From Allomuricauda sp. NBRC 101325 (GTDB lineage: Bacteria > Bacteroidota > Bacteroidia > Flavobacteriales > Flavobacteriaceae), in assembly GCF_030268205.1 (NCBI RefSeq), contig NZ_BSQF01000002.1, positions 62,001 to 126,000 of the forward strand: 64,000 bases of DNA. Direction: 5' to 3'. Shown piece by piece: positions 39,585-47,677 of this stretch. The translations under genes were made by a program, and so were the position numbers. Below the pieces are notes generated by a model. That model searched no databases and had not been told where the DNA came from. It worked only from the letters and a program-made list of their open reading frames with translations. Numbering within the stretch: the stretch's first letter is position 1; each line of letters starts with the position of its first letter.

Positions 39585-40499
39585 ATGATGCAACTGAACA
39601 TTGTGGATGAAACGAGTCCTTTAAAAGCTGTGATTTTAGGCATAGCGAAAAGCAACGGACCGGTTCCAACCATTGAGGAGGCATATGATCCAAAATCCAT
39701 TGAATTTATAAAGGCAGGCACCTATCCGAAAGAGGAAGATATGATCCGAGAGATGGATGCTTTTGCTGCTGTTTTTGAAAAATATGGGGTTGAGGTCTAT
39801 CGTCCTGAGGTTTTACAGGATTGCAATCAAATTTTTGCTAGGGATATTGCATTTGTTATAGAGGACAAGTTGTTTCATGCCAATATTTTGCCAGACCGTG
39901 AACGCGAATTTGTTGCCATTCATGAAGTATTGGAAAAAATCGACCCAAACAAAATCATTCGCCCACCGGAAGAAGTACATATTGAAGGAGGGGATGTAAT
40001 GCCCTGGAACGATCATATTTTTATTGGCACGTACACTGGAGCGGACTACTCAAGTTATATTACCGCCCGTACCAATATCGAAGCGGTGAAATTCATCCGT
40101 GAAATGTTCCCGAACAAAACGGTTAAATCGTTCGAGCTCAGAAAATCCAATACCGACCCAAGGGAAAATGCCCTGCACTTGGATTGTTGCTTTCAACCCA
40201 TAGGAAAGAACAATGCCATTTTGCATAAAAACGGTTTTTTGGTAGAAGAGGAATACCAATATTTAGTGAATTATTTCGGAAAGGAGAATATCTTTGAAAT
40301 CTCAAAAGACGAGATGTACCAAATGTTCAGTAATGTGTTTTCCATTTCGCCAGAAGTGGTGGTCTCGGAAAGGAGTTTTACCCGTTTGAACAATTGGTTA
40401 CGAGAGCAAGGATTTACCGTAGAGGAAATTCCATATGCTGAAATCGCCAAACAAGAGGGCTTGTTGCGCTGTAGCACCATGCCATTGATTAGATCATAA
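39585..40499 (+). CDS. Amidinotransferase-fold hydrolase, DDAH/arginine deiminase-related
   Basis: 304 residues of the guanidino-group-modifying enzyme superfamily (five-bladed propeller fold). Residues expected at the active site are visible: FARDIAFVIED, HIEGGDVMPW (acidic substrate-binding pair), ALHLDCCFQP (catalytic His) and the C-terminal LRCSTMPLI with the nucleophilic Cys. Such enzymes hydrolyse arginine, methylated arginine or similar compounds to citrulline. Substrate cannot be fixed from sequence alone. It is followed 49 bases later by a second enzyme of the same superfamily, suggesting a joint arginine/citrulline role. Confidence 0.85.
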   Translation: MMQLNIVDETSPLKAVILGIAKSNGPVPTIEEAYDPKSIEFIKAGTYPKEEDMIREMDAFAAVFEKYGVEVYRPEVLQDCNQIFARDIAFVIEDKLFHANILPDREREFVAIHEVLEKIDPNKIIRPPEEVHIEGGDVMPWNDHIFIGTYTGADYSSYITARTNIEAVKFIREMFPNKTVKSFELRKSNTDPRENALHLDCCFQPIGKNNAILHKNGFLVEEEYQYLVNYFGKENIFEISKDEMYQMFSNVFSISPEVVVSERSFTRLNNWLREQGFTVEEIPYAEIAKQEGLLRCSTMPLIRS

Positions 40500-40548
40500 T
40501 TTATAACCCACTTCCTGCTGCCACAGGTGCACTAAATTTGTAAGAGGA

Positions 40549-41484
40549 TTGAGAGCGCAGATCACCAACACTATTTTAATGGTTCGTCCTATAAACTTTA
40601 GGATGAACGAACAGACCGCAGTAAACAATTATTTTCAAGAAGACCCGCACCTTAAAAATGCCGAAATCAATAAAAAGGCACAGGAGGAGTTTGACCAATT
40701 TGTAAAGGTACTTCGGGAACACGGTGTAAATGTTATTACGATAAGCGATACTTTGGAACGCGATACGCCCGATTCCATATTCCCAAATAACTGGGTGTCA
40801 TTTCACGAAAGTGGAACCGTTTGTGTGTACCCCATGTTTGCAGAAAACCGAAGAAAGGAACGTCGCGAGGATGTTTTTGAACTTTTGGAGGAACATGGAT
40901 TTGTGATCAATAATGTAATGGATTACACTTCGGCCGAAGATGAGGAAATTTATTTGGAAGGAACAGGCAGTATTTTAAAGGACCGCACCAACCAAAAGGC
41001 CTACTGTGCACTCTCCGAACGTGCTCATGAAGAATTATTTATTGAGTTTTGTGAGGATTTCGATTGCTTTCCTGTAATTTTTCATGCCAACCAGTCTGTG
41101 GATGGCAAACGGTTGCCCATTTACCATACCAATGTGATGATGGCCATGGCCGAAACCTTTGTGGTAATTTGTTTGAGCACCATTGATGACAAAAATGAAC
41201 GTAAGAATGTTGTTGAGCACATTAAAAAGGATGGTAGGGAAATTATGGACATTACCGAAGAACAGATGTGCCATTTTGCAGGGAATATGCTGCAAGTGAT
41301 TGGAGCCAACGACCAACGTTATATGGTGATGAGTACCCAAGCGTTTAATAGCCTTACCGATGCTCAGATAAAGGCGATTGAAAAGCATTGTCCAATACTT
41401 CATAGTCCGTTGGATACCATTGAGACCTGTGGGGGGGGTAGTGCCCGTTGCATGATGGCAGAAGTATTTTTGCCGAAAGCTTAA
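40549..41484 (+). CDS. ctlX: Citrulline utilisation hydrolase, CtlX type
   Basis: 311 residues; begins with TTG at 40549 (RAQITNTILMVRPINFRMNE); no ATG or GTG is available before the upstream in-frame stop, and a purine-rich AAGAGGA stands right before it. Superfamily motifs: FPNNWVSFHESG, EGTGSILKD, IYHTNVMMAMAETF (His) and GGGSARCMMAEVF (catalytic Cys). CtlX is linked to citrulline use in Francisella; the family is common in Bacteroidota. The codons for the GGG part of the active-site motif form a run of eight G (41431-41438). Confidence 0.88.
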   Translation: MRAQITNTILMVRPINFRMNEQTAVNNYFQEDPHLKNAEINKKAQEEFDQFVKVLREHGVNVITISDTLERDTPDSIFPNNWVSFHESGTVCVYPMFAENRRKERREDVFELLEEHGFVINNVMDYTSAEDEEIYLEGTGSILKDRTNQKAYCALSERAHEELFIEFCEDFDCFPVIFHANQSVDGKRLPIYHTNVMMAMAETFVVICLSTIDDKNERKNVVEHIKKDGREIMDITEEQMCHFAGNMLQVIGANDQRYMVMSTQAFNSLTDAQIKAIEKHCPILHSPLDTIETCGGGSARCMMAEVFLPKA

Positions 41485-41519
41485 ATTGTCCCCTTTAATG
41501 AGATTAATATCTTTTCTTA

Positions 41520-41542
41520 AGAGTTTTAGTTGATAAAACTCT
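41520..41542. terminator. Hairpin after ctlX
   Basis: Perfect nine-base stem AGAGTTTTA / TAAAACTCT with a five-base loop, 35 bases after the ctlX stop. There is no clear T tract after it, so its use as a terminator is uncertain. It also marks the left edge of the AT-rich insertion. Confidence 0.45.
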
Positions 41543-41707
41543 ATATCACATTTCTAAATTATTTAGGGAGGGTTTAAATGATATAATAGGATGTAAGTGA
41601 TTTCTGTTAAAAAATGTATATTGTATTGATATTTAGATGCTTTAAGCCTGTTACAATTTCCATTTATTTAACGATTTTTCTAATATTATAATAATCGCCT
41701 ATTGATT

Positions 41708-42535
41708 ATGATAAAACAAAACCCCTTTTCACTTTATGATTTCCTAGGTTATTTTGTTCCAGGAGCAATTCTTGTTTATTTCTATTTAATACTGGATTTT
41801 TTGGAGAATAATGAGAATCAATTTAAACTATCGAGGTTTTTAGCTGACACTGGAAATTTAAAATTAGATCAAATTTTATTTTTTATAATAATAAGTTATG
41901 CATTAGGGCATTTGGTAAATTTTATTTCATCAATTACAATAGAAAAATATGCAATATGGAAATATGACTATCCCTCTAAGTATTTACTTAATTTAAAATT
42001 GAAGGGATATTGGGCAAATGGATTGATTAGGAATAGTTGGAGAATATTAATGCCGATTATCCTGTTCCCAATTGCAAAATTAGATTTTATCCTCGGCGAT
42101 ATATTGCAGTTTAAGGATTTCTATACTAGAAAATTGGATGATTTTTTAATAGGGCTGATTAAAGAGAAAGGACAAAAGTTACTAAATAAACTTTTTACAA
42201 ATGAGTCAATGAATGAGCGGATAAACAATAATGTTGAGGAATATGATTTTTTTAGATTGTTTGCACATTACACTTTCGAACATTCAAAAAGTCACCAATT
42301 TAAAATTGTGAATTATGTTGCTCTGTATGGGTTTCTTAGGGTTTTATCCTTAATAACTGTGATCGTATTTTGGTTTTTATTTTTCTCGATGATAATTAAA
42401 ACAATTCCATTTAATATTTGGGTTCTCTTTATTGTATCAATAGTGAGTTATATTTTTTTTATGGCTTTCATGAAGTTTTACAGAAGATATACATTAGAAG
42501 GACTTATGCTTATTGCGATAAATGAAGAATTATAA
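41708..42535 (+). CDS. Multi-pass membrane protein of unknown function in AT-rich insert
   Basis: 275 residues from the ATG at 41708 (MIKQNPFSLYDFLGYFVPGA); the TTG six bases earlier is less likely. About five hydrophobic segments: residues 13-32, 56-78, 116-135, 209-232 and 237-259, with a charged soluble stretch between (about 140-205). The opening NPFSLYDFLGYFVPG looks like a conserved N-terminal block of uncharacterised membrane proteins that I associate with accessory loci, but I cannot name a family. It lies 65 bases before a putAbiC gene; both are far richer in A+T than neighbours (many TTA, ATA, AAT codons), pointing to recent acquisition as a pair. Confidence 0.75.
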   Translation: MIKQNPFSLYDFLGYFVPGAILVYFYLILDFLENNENQFKLSRFLADTGNLKLDQILFFIIISYALGHLVNFISSITIEKYAIWKYDYPSKYLLNLKLKGYWANGLIRNSWRILMPIILFPIAKLDFILGDILQFKDFYTRKLDDFLIGLIKEKGQKLLNKLFTNESMNERINNNVEEYDFFRLFAHYTFEHSKSHQFKIVNYVALYGFLRVLSLITVIVFWFLFFSMIIKTIPFNIWVLFIVSIVSYIFFMAFMKFYRRYTLEGLMLIAINEEL

Positions 42536-42600
42536 TTCAGCTTAAAGTTATTACGTTAGTTAAAATTATATTGTGACAGCAATTATAAATTGGAAACCAA

Positions 42601-43722
42601 ATGAGTTTAAATGATGAAAAATATAGTTTAGGGGTAATAGAATGGTCAGCTATTATAGCTTCTGGTATTTTGATCGTATTCTCATTTTTTGCTCCAAAAA
42701 TTTTTACAATGCCATCATTGAGTGGGTTGGATTTTACCGAAACCGGTGAAATTGGTGATACACTCGGTGGAATAATGAATCCATTTATTGCCATTGCAGG
42801 TGTTACATTAACTTTTTTAGCTTTTTACATACAATATAAGGCAAATGTTCAACAAAGAACTTTGTTTCGTCATGAGATGGATTTCAACAAATTTGAAAAC
42901 CAGTTTTATGAAATGCTTAGACTTCATAAAGATAATGTGAATGAGATATCTCTAGACCTAGCATTTGATTCAACCATTGGAGGTCAACTTAATACCAACA
43001 TAGAGCAAATAAGAGGACGAGAAGCTTTTGGTTATTTTTTAGAGGAATTAAAGATTATATATTATGTTATAAAAAAGAATTTTGAAATTAATTCAAAAGA
43101 GGATAGGGTTAAAATGGCATATGAAATTTTTTTTAATGGAGTTTCATATTATAAAAAGATGCCAATAAATACTGAGGAAAGAAGAAAATTTAGAGAAGAT
43201 GTATTGAAGAACTTAGATTATATAAATAATGGAAATCGTAGTGTAGGTCAAAGAGGAAATGTTTATAGGTTTAGAGAATTTGTTTATGAAAAGTCTGATT
43301 ATGCATCTGCCGAAAGTTTAAGTTATAATTTATTCCAAGGACATTCAGATAAATTAGCCCACTATTTTCGTCATTTGTTTCAAACTGTAAAATTTATTAC
43401 AAAACAAGATGAAAAATTTATCCCATATGAAGATAAGCGAAACTATTTGAGAATACTTAGATCTCAATTATCAAATCAGGAACAAGGAATGCTATTTTAT
43501 AATTGGATGTCTAGTTACGGGAGAAAATGGGAGAATGAACAAAACAAGTTTTTTACTGATTACCGAATGATTCATAATCTTTATAATAAAATACTTATTT
43601 CTGATTTTAAATTGGAGGATTATTTTGAAGAAAGTGCTAATCTTAAGAAAGAGAAAGATAGGGATGAAGATGACCTTTTTGCATCTCAAGATTGGACAAT
43701 TGAATCAAATATATTTAATTAA
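42601..43722 (+). CDS. Putative phage abortive infection protein (putAbiC type)
   Basis: 373 residues. Two N-terminal membrane segments (about 17-37 and 60-80) enclose GEIGDTLGGIMNPFIAIAGV, the characteristic G-D-x-x-G-G-x-x-N-P block of putAbiC proteins; then a cytosolic helical domain with FENQFYEMLRLHKDNV (about 100-115), RGREAFGYFLEEL, HYFRHLFQTVKFI and EQGMLFYNWMSSYG. The same order is seen in this family, whose members are annotated as abortive-infection proteins; their mechanism is not established. AT-rich like the preceding gene. A defence role is inferred from the family name and the island context. Confidence 0.75.
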   Translation: MSLNDEKYSLGVIEWSAIIASGILIVFSFFAPKIFTMPSLSGLDFTETGEIGDTLGGIMNPFIAIAGVTLTFLAFYIQYKANVQQRTLFRHEMDFNKFENQFYEMLRLHKDNVNEISLDLAFDSTIGGQLNTNIEQIRGREAFGYFLEELKIIYYVIKKNFEINSKEDRVKMAYEIFFNGVSYYKKMPINTEERRKFREDVLKNLDYINNGNRSVGQRGNVYRFREFVYEKSDYASAESLSYNLFQGHSDKLAHYFRHLFQTVKFITKQDEKFIPYEDKRNYLRILRSQLSNQEQGMLFYNWMSSYGRKWENEQNKFFTDYRMIHNLYNKILISDFKLEDYFEESANLKKEKDRDEDDLFASQDWTIESNIFN

Positions 43723-43723
43723 A

Positions 43724-43906
43724 TTACCTTAATACGACCACAATCCCCCTTAGCGCAGATACAACTTGTTGCACTTCCCTTTTGTCAAAAGTATCTTCCT
43801 CTAAATAGAATAACATTTCTACCCCAAGGTCAAGTACCTTGGCAAGTTCTTCGGGAGTGCCATAGGTATCTTCGATCCAATTGAATAAAATTTTTTCTTT
43901 TTCCAT
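43724..43906 (-). CDS. Small conserved-looking hypothetical protein
   Basis: 60 residues from the ATG at 43906 (MEKEKILFNWIEDTYGTPEE); a TTG start four codons upstream is less likely. Acidic, mostly helical, ends ALRGIVVVLR. Base composition is like the core genome rather than the AT-rich island. It converges with the putAbiC gene, with one base between stops, so it marks the right border of the insertion. Function unknown; reality as a gene is supported by clean codon use and length only. Confidence 0.55.
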   Translation of the reverse strand: MEKEKILFNWIEDTYGTPEELAKVLDLGVEMLFYLEEDTFDKREVQQVVSALRGIVVVLR

Positions 43907-43959
43907 GGTAGGAGACAAGAAAAGCGTTTTTTACCAATAGAAACATGCCATATTTGACA

Positions 43960-44047
43960 AGGTTAAGGAAAACTGCACAAGCCAAGCTTTAGACGTTCCT
44001 TTATCAGAACTCTGCAAACTAAAAACTTAAAACTTTCAACTCAAAAC
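43960..44047. repeat. AT-rich intergenic repeat-like sequence
   Basis: Contains TTTAGACGTT (also seen at about 30349) and a run of related words CTAAAAACTTAAAACTTTC then AACTCAAAACTTA, close to the CAACTCAACACTTAAAACTTA at 19295-19315. Looks like a member of a loosely conserved dispersed intergenic family. Confidence 0.4.
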
Positions 44048-45565
44048 TTACTGCTCTTCCTCAGCTGTAAATCCGCGAATTGCTTGGTTGGGCTCCATGA
44101 TGGTATAACCTTTCCAAAATTCAGGGTTGTACCGGGGCATATAGGTGGCACGGACGGTTTTATCTTCTTTGTAGTTTGCAAACTCATTTTCTGCAATCTC
44201 ATTTTGGTCAAAAACCACCAATTCCCATTTATTGGTAATGTTCATCCGAAAATCGATGTTCAGTTTGAGTTCGTTCTGTTTGCGGCGACCTTTTACGTGC
44301 TTGTTCTTTTCCACTACTTTTAAGGGTCGGTCAATTCCAAAGTATTTGCCATCAGAAAAATCCATAAACTGAAGATCATATTTGCCATTGGGCAGTTTGG
44401 CAAATCGCATAGTGCCTTTGTATACGGTTTCACGATACGTTATGCCCAAGAGATTAAAATTTCGTAGGCGTTGTGTATTAAAAAAATCGAGGCGCATTAC
44501 GGCATAGTCCTCTATATTTATATAGAGCCGCCCTTTAAAATCGGCACTGCTTCGTTTGGGCCAAAAATCTACCACATACACCCCGGCATCTCCAATATCT
44601 GCATAACCTGTTAGTTGAAAATCATAACGATTCGATTTGTCCACAAGATTTAACTTCGTGTCTTCTTTGTAATATAATTGACTCAACATCTCTTGAAAAG
44701 ACCAGCGTTGGCTATCCACCAATCCAGAAACGCTATCTTTCTTTACTTGTGCCTTCACTTTTTTTACTTGATCTACACGTTCATCATCCAAGGTATCCAA
44801 AATGGAATCCACCTGAATCTTTTCACTAAATAGGCCTGATTTAATTTTTAAATAGGAACCTGGTTTCACGGTTTTTTTGAAAATATCCTCCATATGTTCC
44901 GCCAAATCCTCGAAGGAACTCACATCCCGTTTGTCATAGAGGTCGGCAGCCTTAATAATGTTCAGTTTGTATTTGGTATTGTTTTTATAGAGGTCGCCAA
45001 AACTTTCGGTATAGTGCGAAGCATTTTTGGGAATAGAACGGGCAATACTGTCCATGAGTTCTTTGTTCAACTCTTCGATGGATGATTTTTCAAACCCAAA
45101 ATCCACTTTTTCCATATTGGCCAGTTCAGCTTTCCGTAGAAAAAAACGCTGCTTTACTGGACTTTTGTTCACATTGTTTGGAATGTTTTCTATCATTTTT
45201 TCAATGATATCATCTACATCCAATTCCTTGTCAAACACGTAAACTCCACTCAATTCGATGGCTTTGGCTTGAAGGAACACCAAACTGTCTTGCATTTGTT
45301 CTAAGGTAAAACCTTTTTTCTCATAGCCCATTGAGGTTACGTAAATGGAATCGGGTAGGGCGGTTCCTTCCTCCAAAACAAAACTGAATCGCCCCTCTTC
45401 GTTGGTGATTACACCTTTGTGTTCTCCGTATTGGATGGTGGCATAGGGGATTCCATTTTTGGTTTTGGCATCGACCAGTCGTGAACCAATGGATTGGGCA
45501 ACCATCGGAATTCCGGTCAAAAAAATAAAGCATGCAAAAAATAAGGTCTTTTTTACAGACATCAT
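44048..45565 (-). CDS. Carboxypeptidase-regulatory-like domain protein, exported
   Basis: 505 residues; two adjacent ATGs (45565, 45562). Signal peptide ending MVAQ, then a CarboxypepD_reg-like beta-sandwich (about 22-100: GSRLVDAKTKNGIPYATIQY, ITNEEGRFSF, TSMGYE) and a long C-terminal region (about 110-505) with alternating charged and hydrophobic residues, typical of Bacteroidota outer-membrane-associated proteins that carry this domain in front of a barrel-like or DUF part. The regulatory-like domain is shared with SusC and STN receptors but there is no TonB plug here. Role unknown. Confidence 0.8.
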   Translation of the reverse strand: MMSVKKTLFFACFIFLTGIPMVAQSIGSRLVDAKTKNGIPYATIQYGEHKGVITNEEGRFSFVLEEGTALPDSIYVTSMGYEKKGFTLEQMQDSLVFLQAKAIELSGVYVFDKELDVDDIIEKMIENIPNNVNKSPVKQRFFLRKAELANMEKVDFGFEKSSIEELNKELMDSIARSIPKNASHYTESFGDLYKNNTKYKLNIIKAADLYDKRDVSSFEDLAEHMEDIFKKTVKPGSYLKIKSGLFSEKIQVDSILDTLDDERVDQVKKVKAQVKKDSVSGLVDSQRWSFQEMLSQLYYKEDTKLNLVDKSNRYDFQLTGYADIGDAGVYVVDFWPKRSSADFKGRLYINIEDYAVMRLDFFNTQRLRNFNLLGITYRETVYKGTMRFAKLPNGKYDLQFMDFSDGKYFGIDRPLKVVEKNKHVKGRRKQNELKLNIDFRMNITNKWELVVFDQNEIAENEFANYKEDKTVRATYMPRYNPEFWKGYTIMEPNQAIRGFTAEEEQ

Positions 45566-45739
45566 GGTACGTGTTTATATGATTAAGACACCTTTTGAGG
45601 ATAAAAGGTTGCCTGTGGTTTAGACGAACTTGAGGGGAATTTGTGACAATGTGCGAAGAAAATTGCAATCGTACCTGTGACTTAATAGTATTTTAACAGC
45701 TTGGTGATGAAGGGTTGAAGGGTGAAAGTTTGGGCAAAT

Positions 45740-47161
45740 TTAAGATTTTGCAATGTTTTTGATCATATTCCCAAAAATAAAGAGGTGAAAGGGGAGAACG
45801 GAATACCAATAAAGTCGACCCAATAAACCTTTGGGACGAAAAGTGGCAGTTTGGTATAACACTCCATCTTCAATTTTAAACTCCAACCAAGCTTCGCCAG
45901 GGGTTTTCATTTCCGCGAAGAGCAGTAAACGTTTTCTTTTTTTATCTGCCAATAATACGCGCCAAAAGTCCAAGGCATCTCCAGGAAATATTTTATCGGG
46001 GTGGGTGCGACCACGTCGAAGTCCTGGCCCACCGACAAGCTTGTCCAAAAATCCACGAATTTTCCAGAGCCAGTTTCCATAATACCAACCTGTTTCTCCT
46101 CCGATGCTCCAAATATTTTTCAGCACCTTTTTTTCATTGGTAATGGGAAGTGATTTTTTATCCTGTAAAACCCCGTATTTGGGTACTTGTATGTAGTTCT
46201 CTAAATCTTTTTTGATCTGTCCGCTTGCAATGCTATCTTTCCAACTGCTGATAACCAAATTCTGCTCAATTTTTTTGAACGCCATATCAATGGCCTCTTC
46301 GTAAGTGTGGGTTTCAATGCCGAGCATTTGCTGAAGCTGATTGTCCTTGGCTACCACTTCCATTTTCATGCTGTCTACAAGGTTCGTGGCCAATTTATAA
46401 GAGGTGGAAGTCACAAAGTAGAGCCAATAGGAAGAAAGTTTGGGAGTCATAACGGGCACGGTAAAAATCCAGTTTTTAAAACCCCGGACTTTGGCATAGC
46501 CGTGAAGCATATCCTTATACGTGAGCACATCGGGACCACCAATATCAAAAGATTGGTTATAGGTGTTTTTGTTACCCAAGACCTGTGTCAGAAATTGAAT
46601 CACATCCCTGATTGCAATAGGTTGCGTTTTGGTAAGCACCCATTTGGGAGTGATCATTACAGGAAGTTTTTCGCAGAGATCTCTAATTATTTCAAAAGAT
46701 GAACTGCCAGAGCCTACAATGATTCCAGCACGTAGTACAGTGAGTTGAAAACTACCTTGGTAGAGAATATCCTCAACATTTTTCCGTGAACTGAGGTGTT
46801 TGGATAATTCTTTGTCGTTTACAATGCCACTTAGATAAATTACCTGTTCGCATTGTGTTTTTGCCAATAAAGTGTTGAAGTTTTTTGCAGCTTGCGCTTC
46901 CTTTTCATCAAAATCGGTGACTGAAGAGGTCATGGAATGAATAAGGTAATAGGCAGCATCAATATCCGATGGTACTTCTTGATTTGTGGGGTCTTCTAGA
47001 AAGTCAATCTCCACCACTTCAATATTTGAACGGGTGTTTTCGTCTACCGACAATCTTTTTTCATCACGAACAGCACAGACCAACTGATGGCCCATTTCCA
47101 ATAATTTGGGCAACAAACGCATTCCAATATACCCATTTGCCCCTGTCAACAGAATTTTCAT
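45740..47161 (-). CDS. SDR-family oxidoreductase with C-terminal DUF2867
   Basis: 473 residues. N-terminal Rossmann domain with NAD(P)-binding GANGYIGMRLL (residues 7-17) and YYLIHSMTS around 87-95; the C-terminal third (about 320-473) has IWSIGGETGWYYGNWLW and GDALDFWRVL, features of DUF2867. These two-part proteins are related to nucleoside-diphosphate-sugar epimerase-like proteins of uncertain substrate. The start overlaps the upstream 141-residue gene by 4 bases, so they are coupled. Confidence 0.87.
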   Translation of the reverse strand: MKILLTGANGYIGMRLLPKLLEMGHQLVCAVRDEKRLSVDENTRSNIEVVEIDFLEDPTNQEVPSDIDAAYYLIHSMTSSVTDFDEKEAQAAKNFNTLLAKTQCEQVIYLSGIVNDKELSKHLSSRKNVEDILYQGSFQLTVLRAGIIVGSGSSSFEIIRDLCEKLPVMITPKWVLTKTQPIAIRDVIQFLTQVLGNKNTYNQSFDIGGPDVLTYKDMLHGYAKVRGFKNWIFTVPVMTPKLSSYWLYFVTSTSYKLATNLVDSMKMEVVAKDNQLQQMLGIETHTYEEAIDMAFKKIEQNLVISSWKDSIASGQIKKDLENYIQVPKYGVLQDKKSLPITNEKKVLKNIWSIGGETGWYYGNWLWKIRGFLDKLVGGPGLRRGRTHPDKIFPGDALDFWRVLLADKKRKRLLLFAEMKTPGEAWLEFKIEDGVLYQTATFRPKGLLGRLYWYSVLPFHLFIFGNMIKNIAKS

Positions 47162-47583
47162 AGGTCTTCAATGTTGGTGGGTAGGTTGTCGGCTCTATGG
47201 TCGAGCATTTTCCGAAAGAATTTTTGAATTGCCTTGGTGTCCGTCCGCACTTTTATAAAATAATGGTCCATATAAATGGTACGAATGGACATCTCTCCCT
47301 TGTACACATTCAATTTGTAATAAGGAATAATGAGGCCATAGCTCTCCAATCGTGAACGGAACCCAACAATAATGCCTTTAGGTCGAAGTTCGATATTGCA
47401 GGTGTTCAAATTATTGTCGAGGATAAGTAGGTTGTTTATTTCCACACTTGCTTCCGTAATGTAAAGTTTTGGCGATCCGATACCGCCCATGGCCCAACGT
47501 TCTTTTAAGGGAATGGGTTTGCCCAAGGCATCGTCTATTTTTTTAGTGATGTTTTTGTCGGAGTACGAAACATTCAAAAGCAT
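47158..47583 (-). CDS. Hypothetical cytosolic protein
   Basis: 141 residues, no signal peptide or membrane segment. Predicted beta-rich centre (PKLYITEASVEINNLLILD, GIIVGFRSRLESYGLIIPYY) reminiscent of a small PH-like or lipocalin-like fold, which is a weak guess. First gene of a two-gene unit with the SDR/DUF2867 protein; the 4-base overlap suggests related function. Family not recognised. Confidence 0.7.
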   Translation of the reverse strand: MLLNVSYSDKNITKKIDDALGKPIPLKERWAMGGIGSPKLYITEASVEINNLLILDNNLNTCNIELRPKGIIVGFRSRLESYGLIIPYYKLNVYKGEMSIRTIYMDHYFIKVRTDTKAIQKFFRKMLDHRADNLPTNIEDL

Positions 47584-47624
47584 CCTTAAAATTAATCAAA
47601 TTACAGCGGACCATTAAATATGGG

Positions 47625-47657
47625 TTGAGGGAAAAGCCCAAAAAATGCGTAGTTTTG
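47625..47657 (+). promoter_or_regulatory. Promoter of argS
   Basis: TTG (47625-47627), 22-base spacer, TAGTTTTG (47650-47657), a full consensus match, 20 bases before the argS ATG. Confidence 0.75.
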
Positions 47658-47677
47658 CGCCCTGAAAAGCCTTATAA

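Noticed and set aside
41485..43722. Integrase, transposase or att-type direct repeats around the AT-rich insert
   Set aside because: None found by eye; the two edges have no matching direct repeat, so the mode of acquisition is open.
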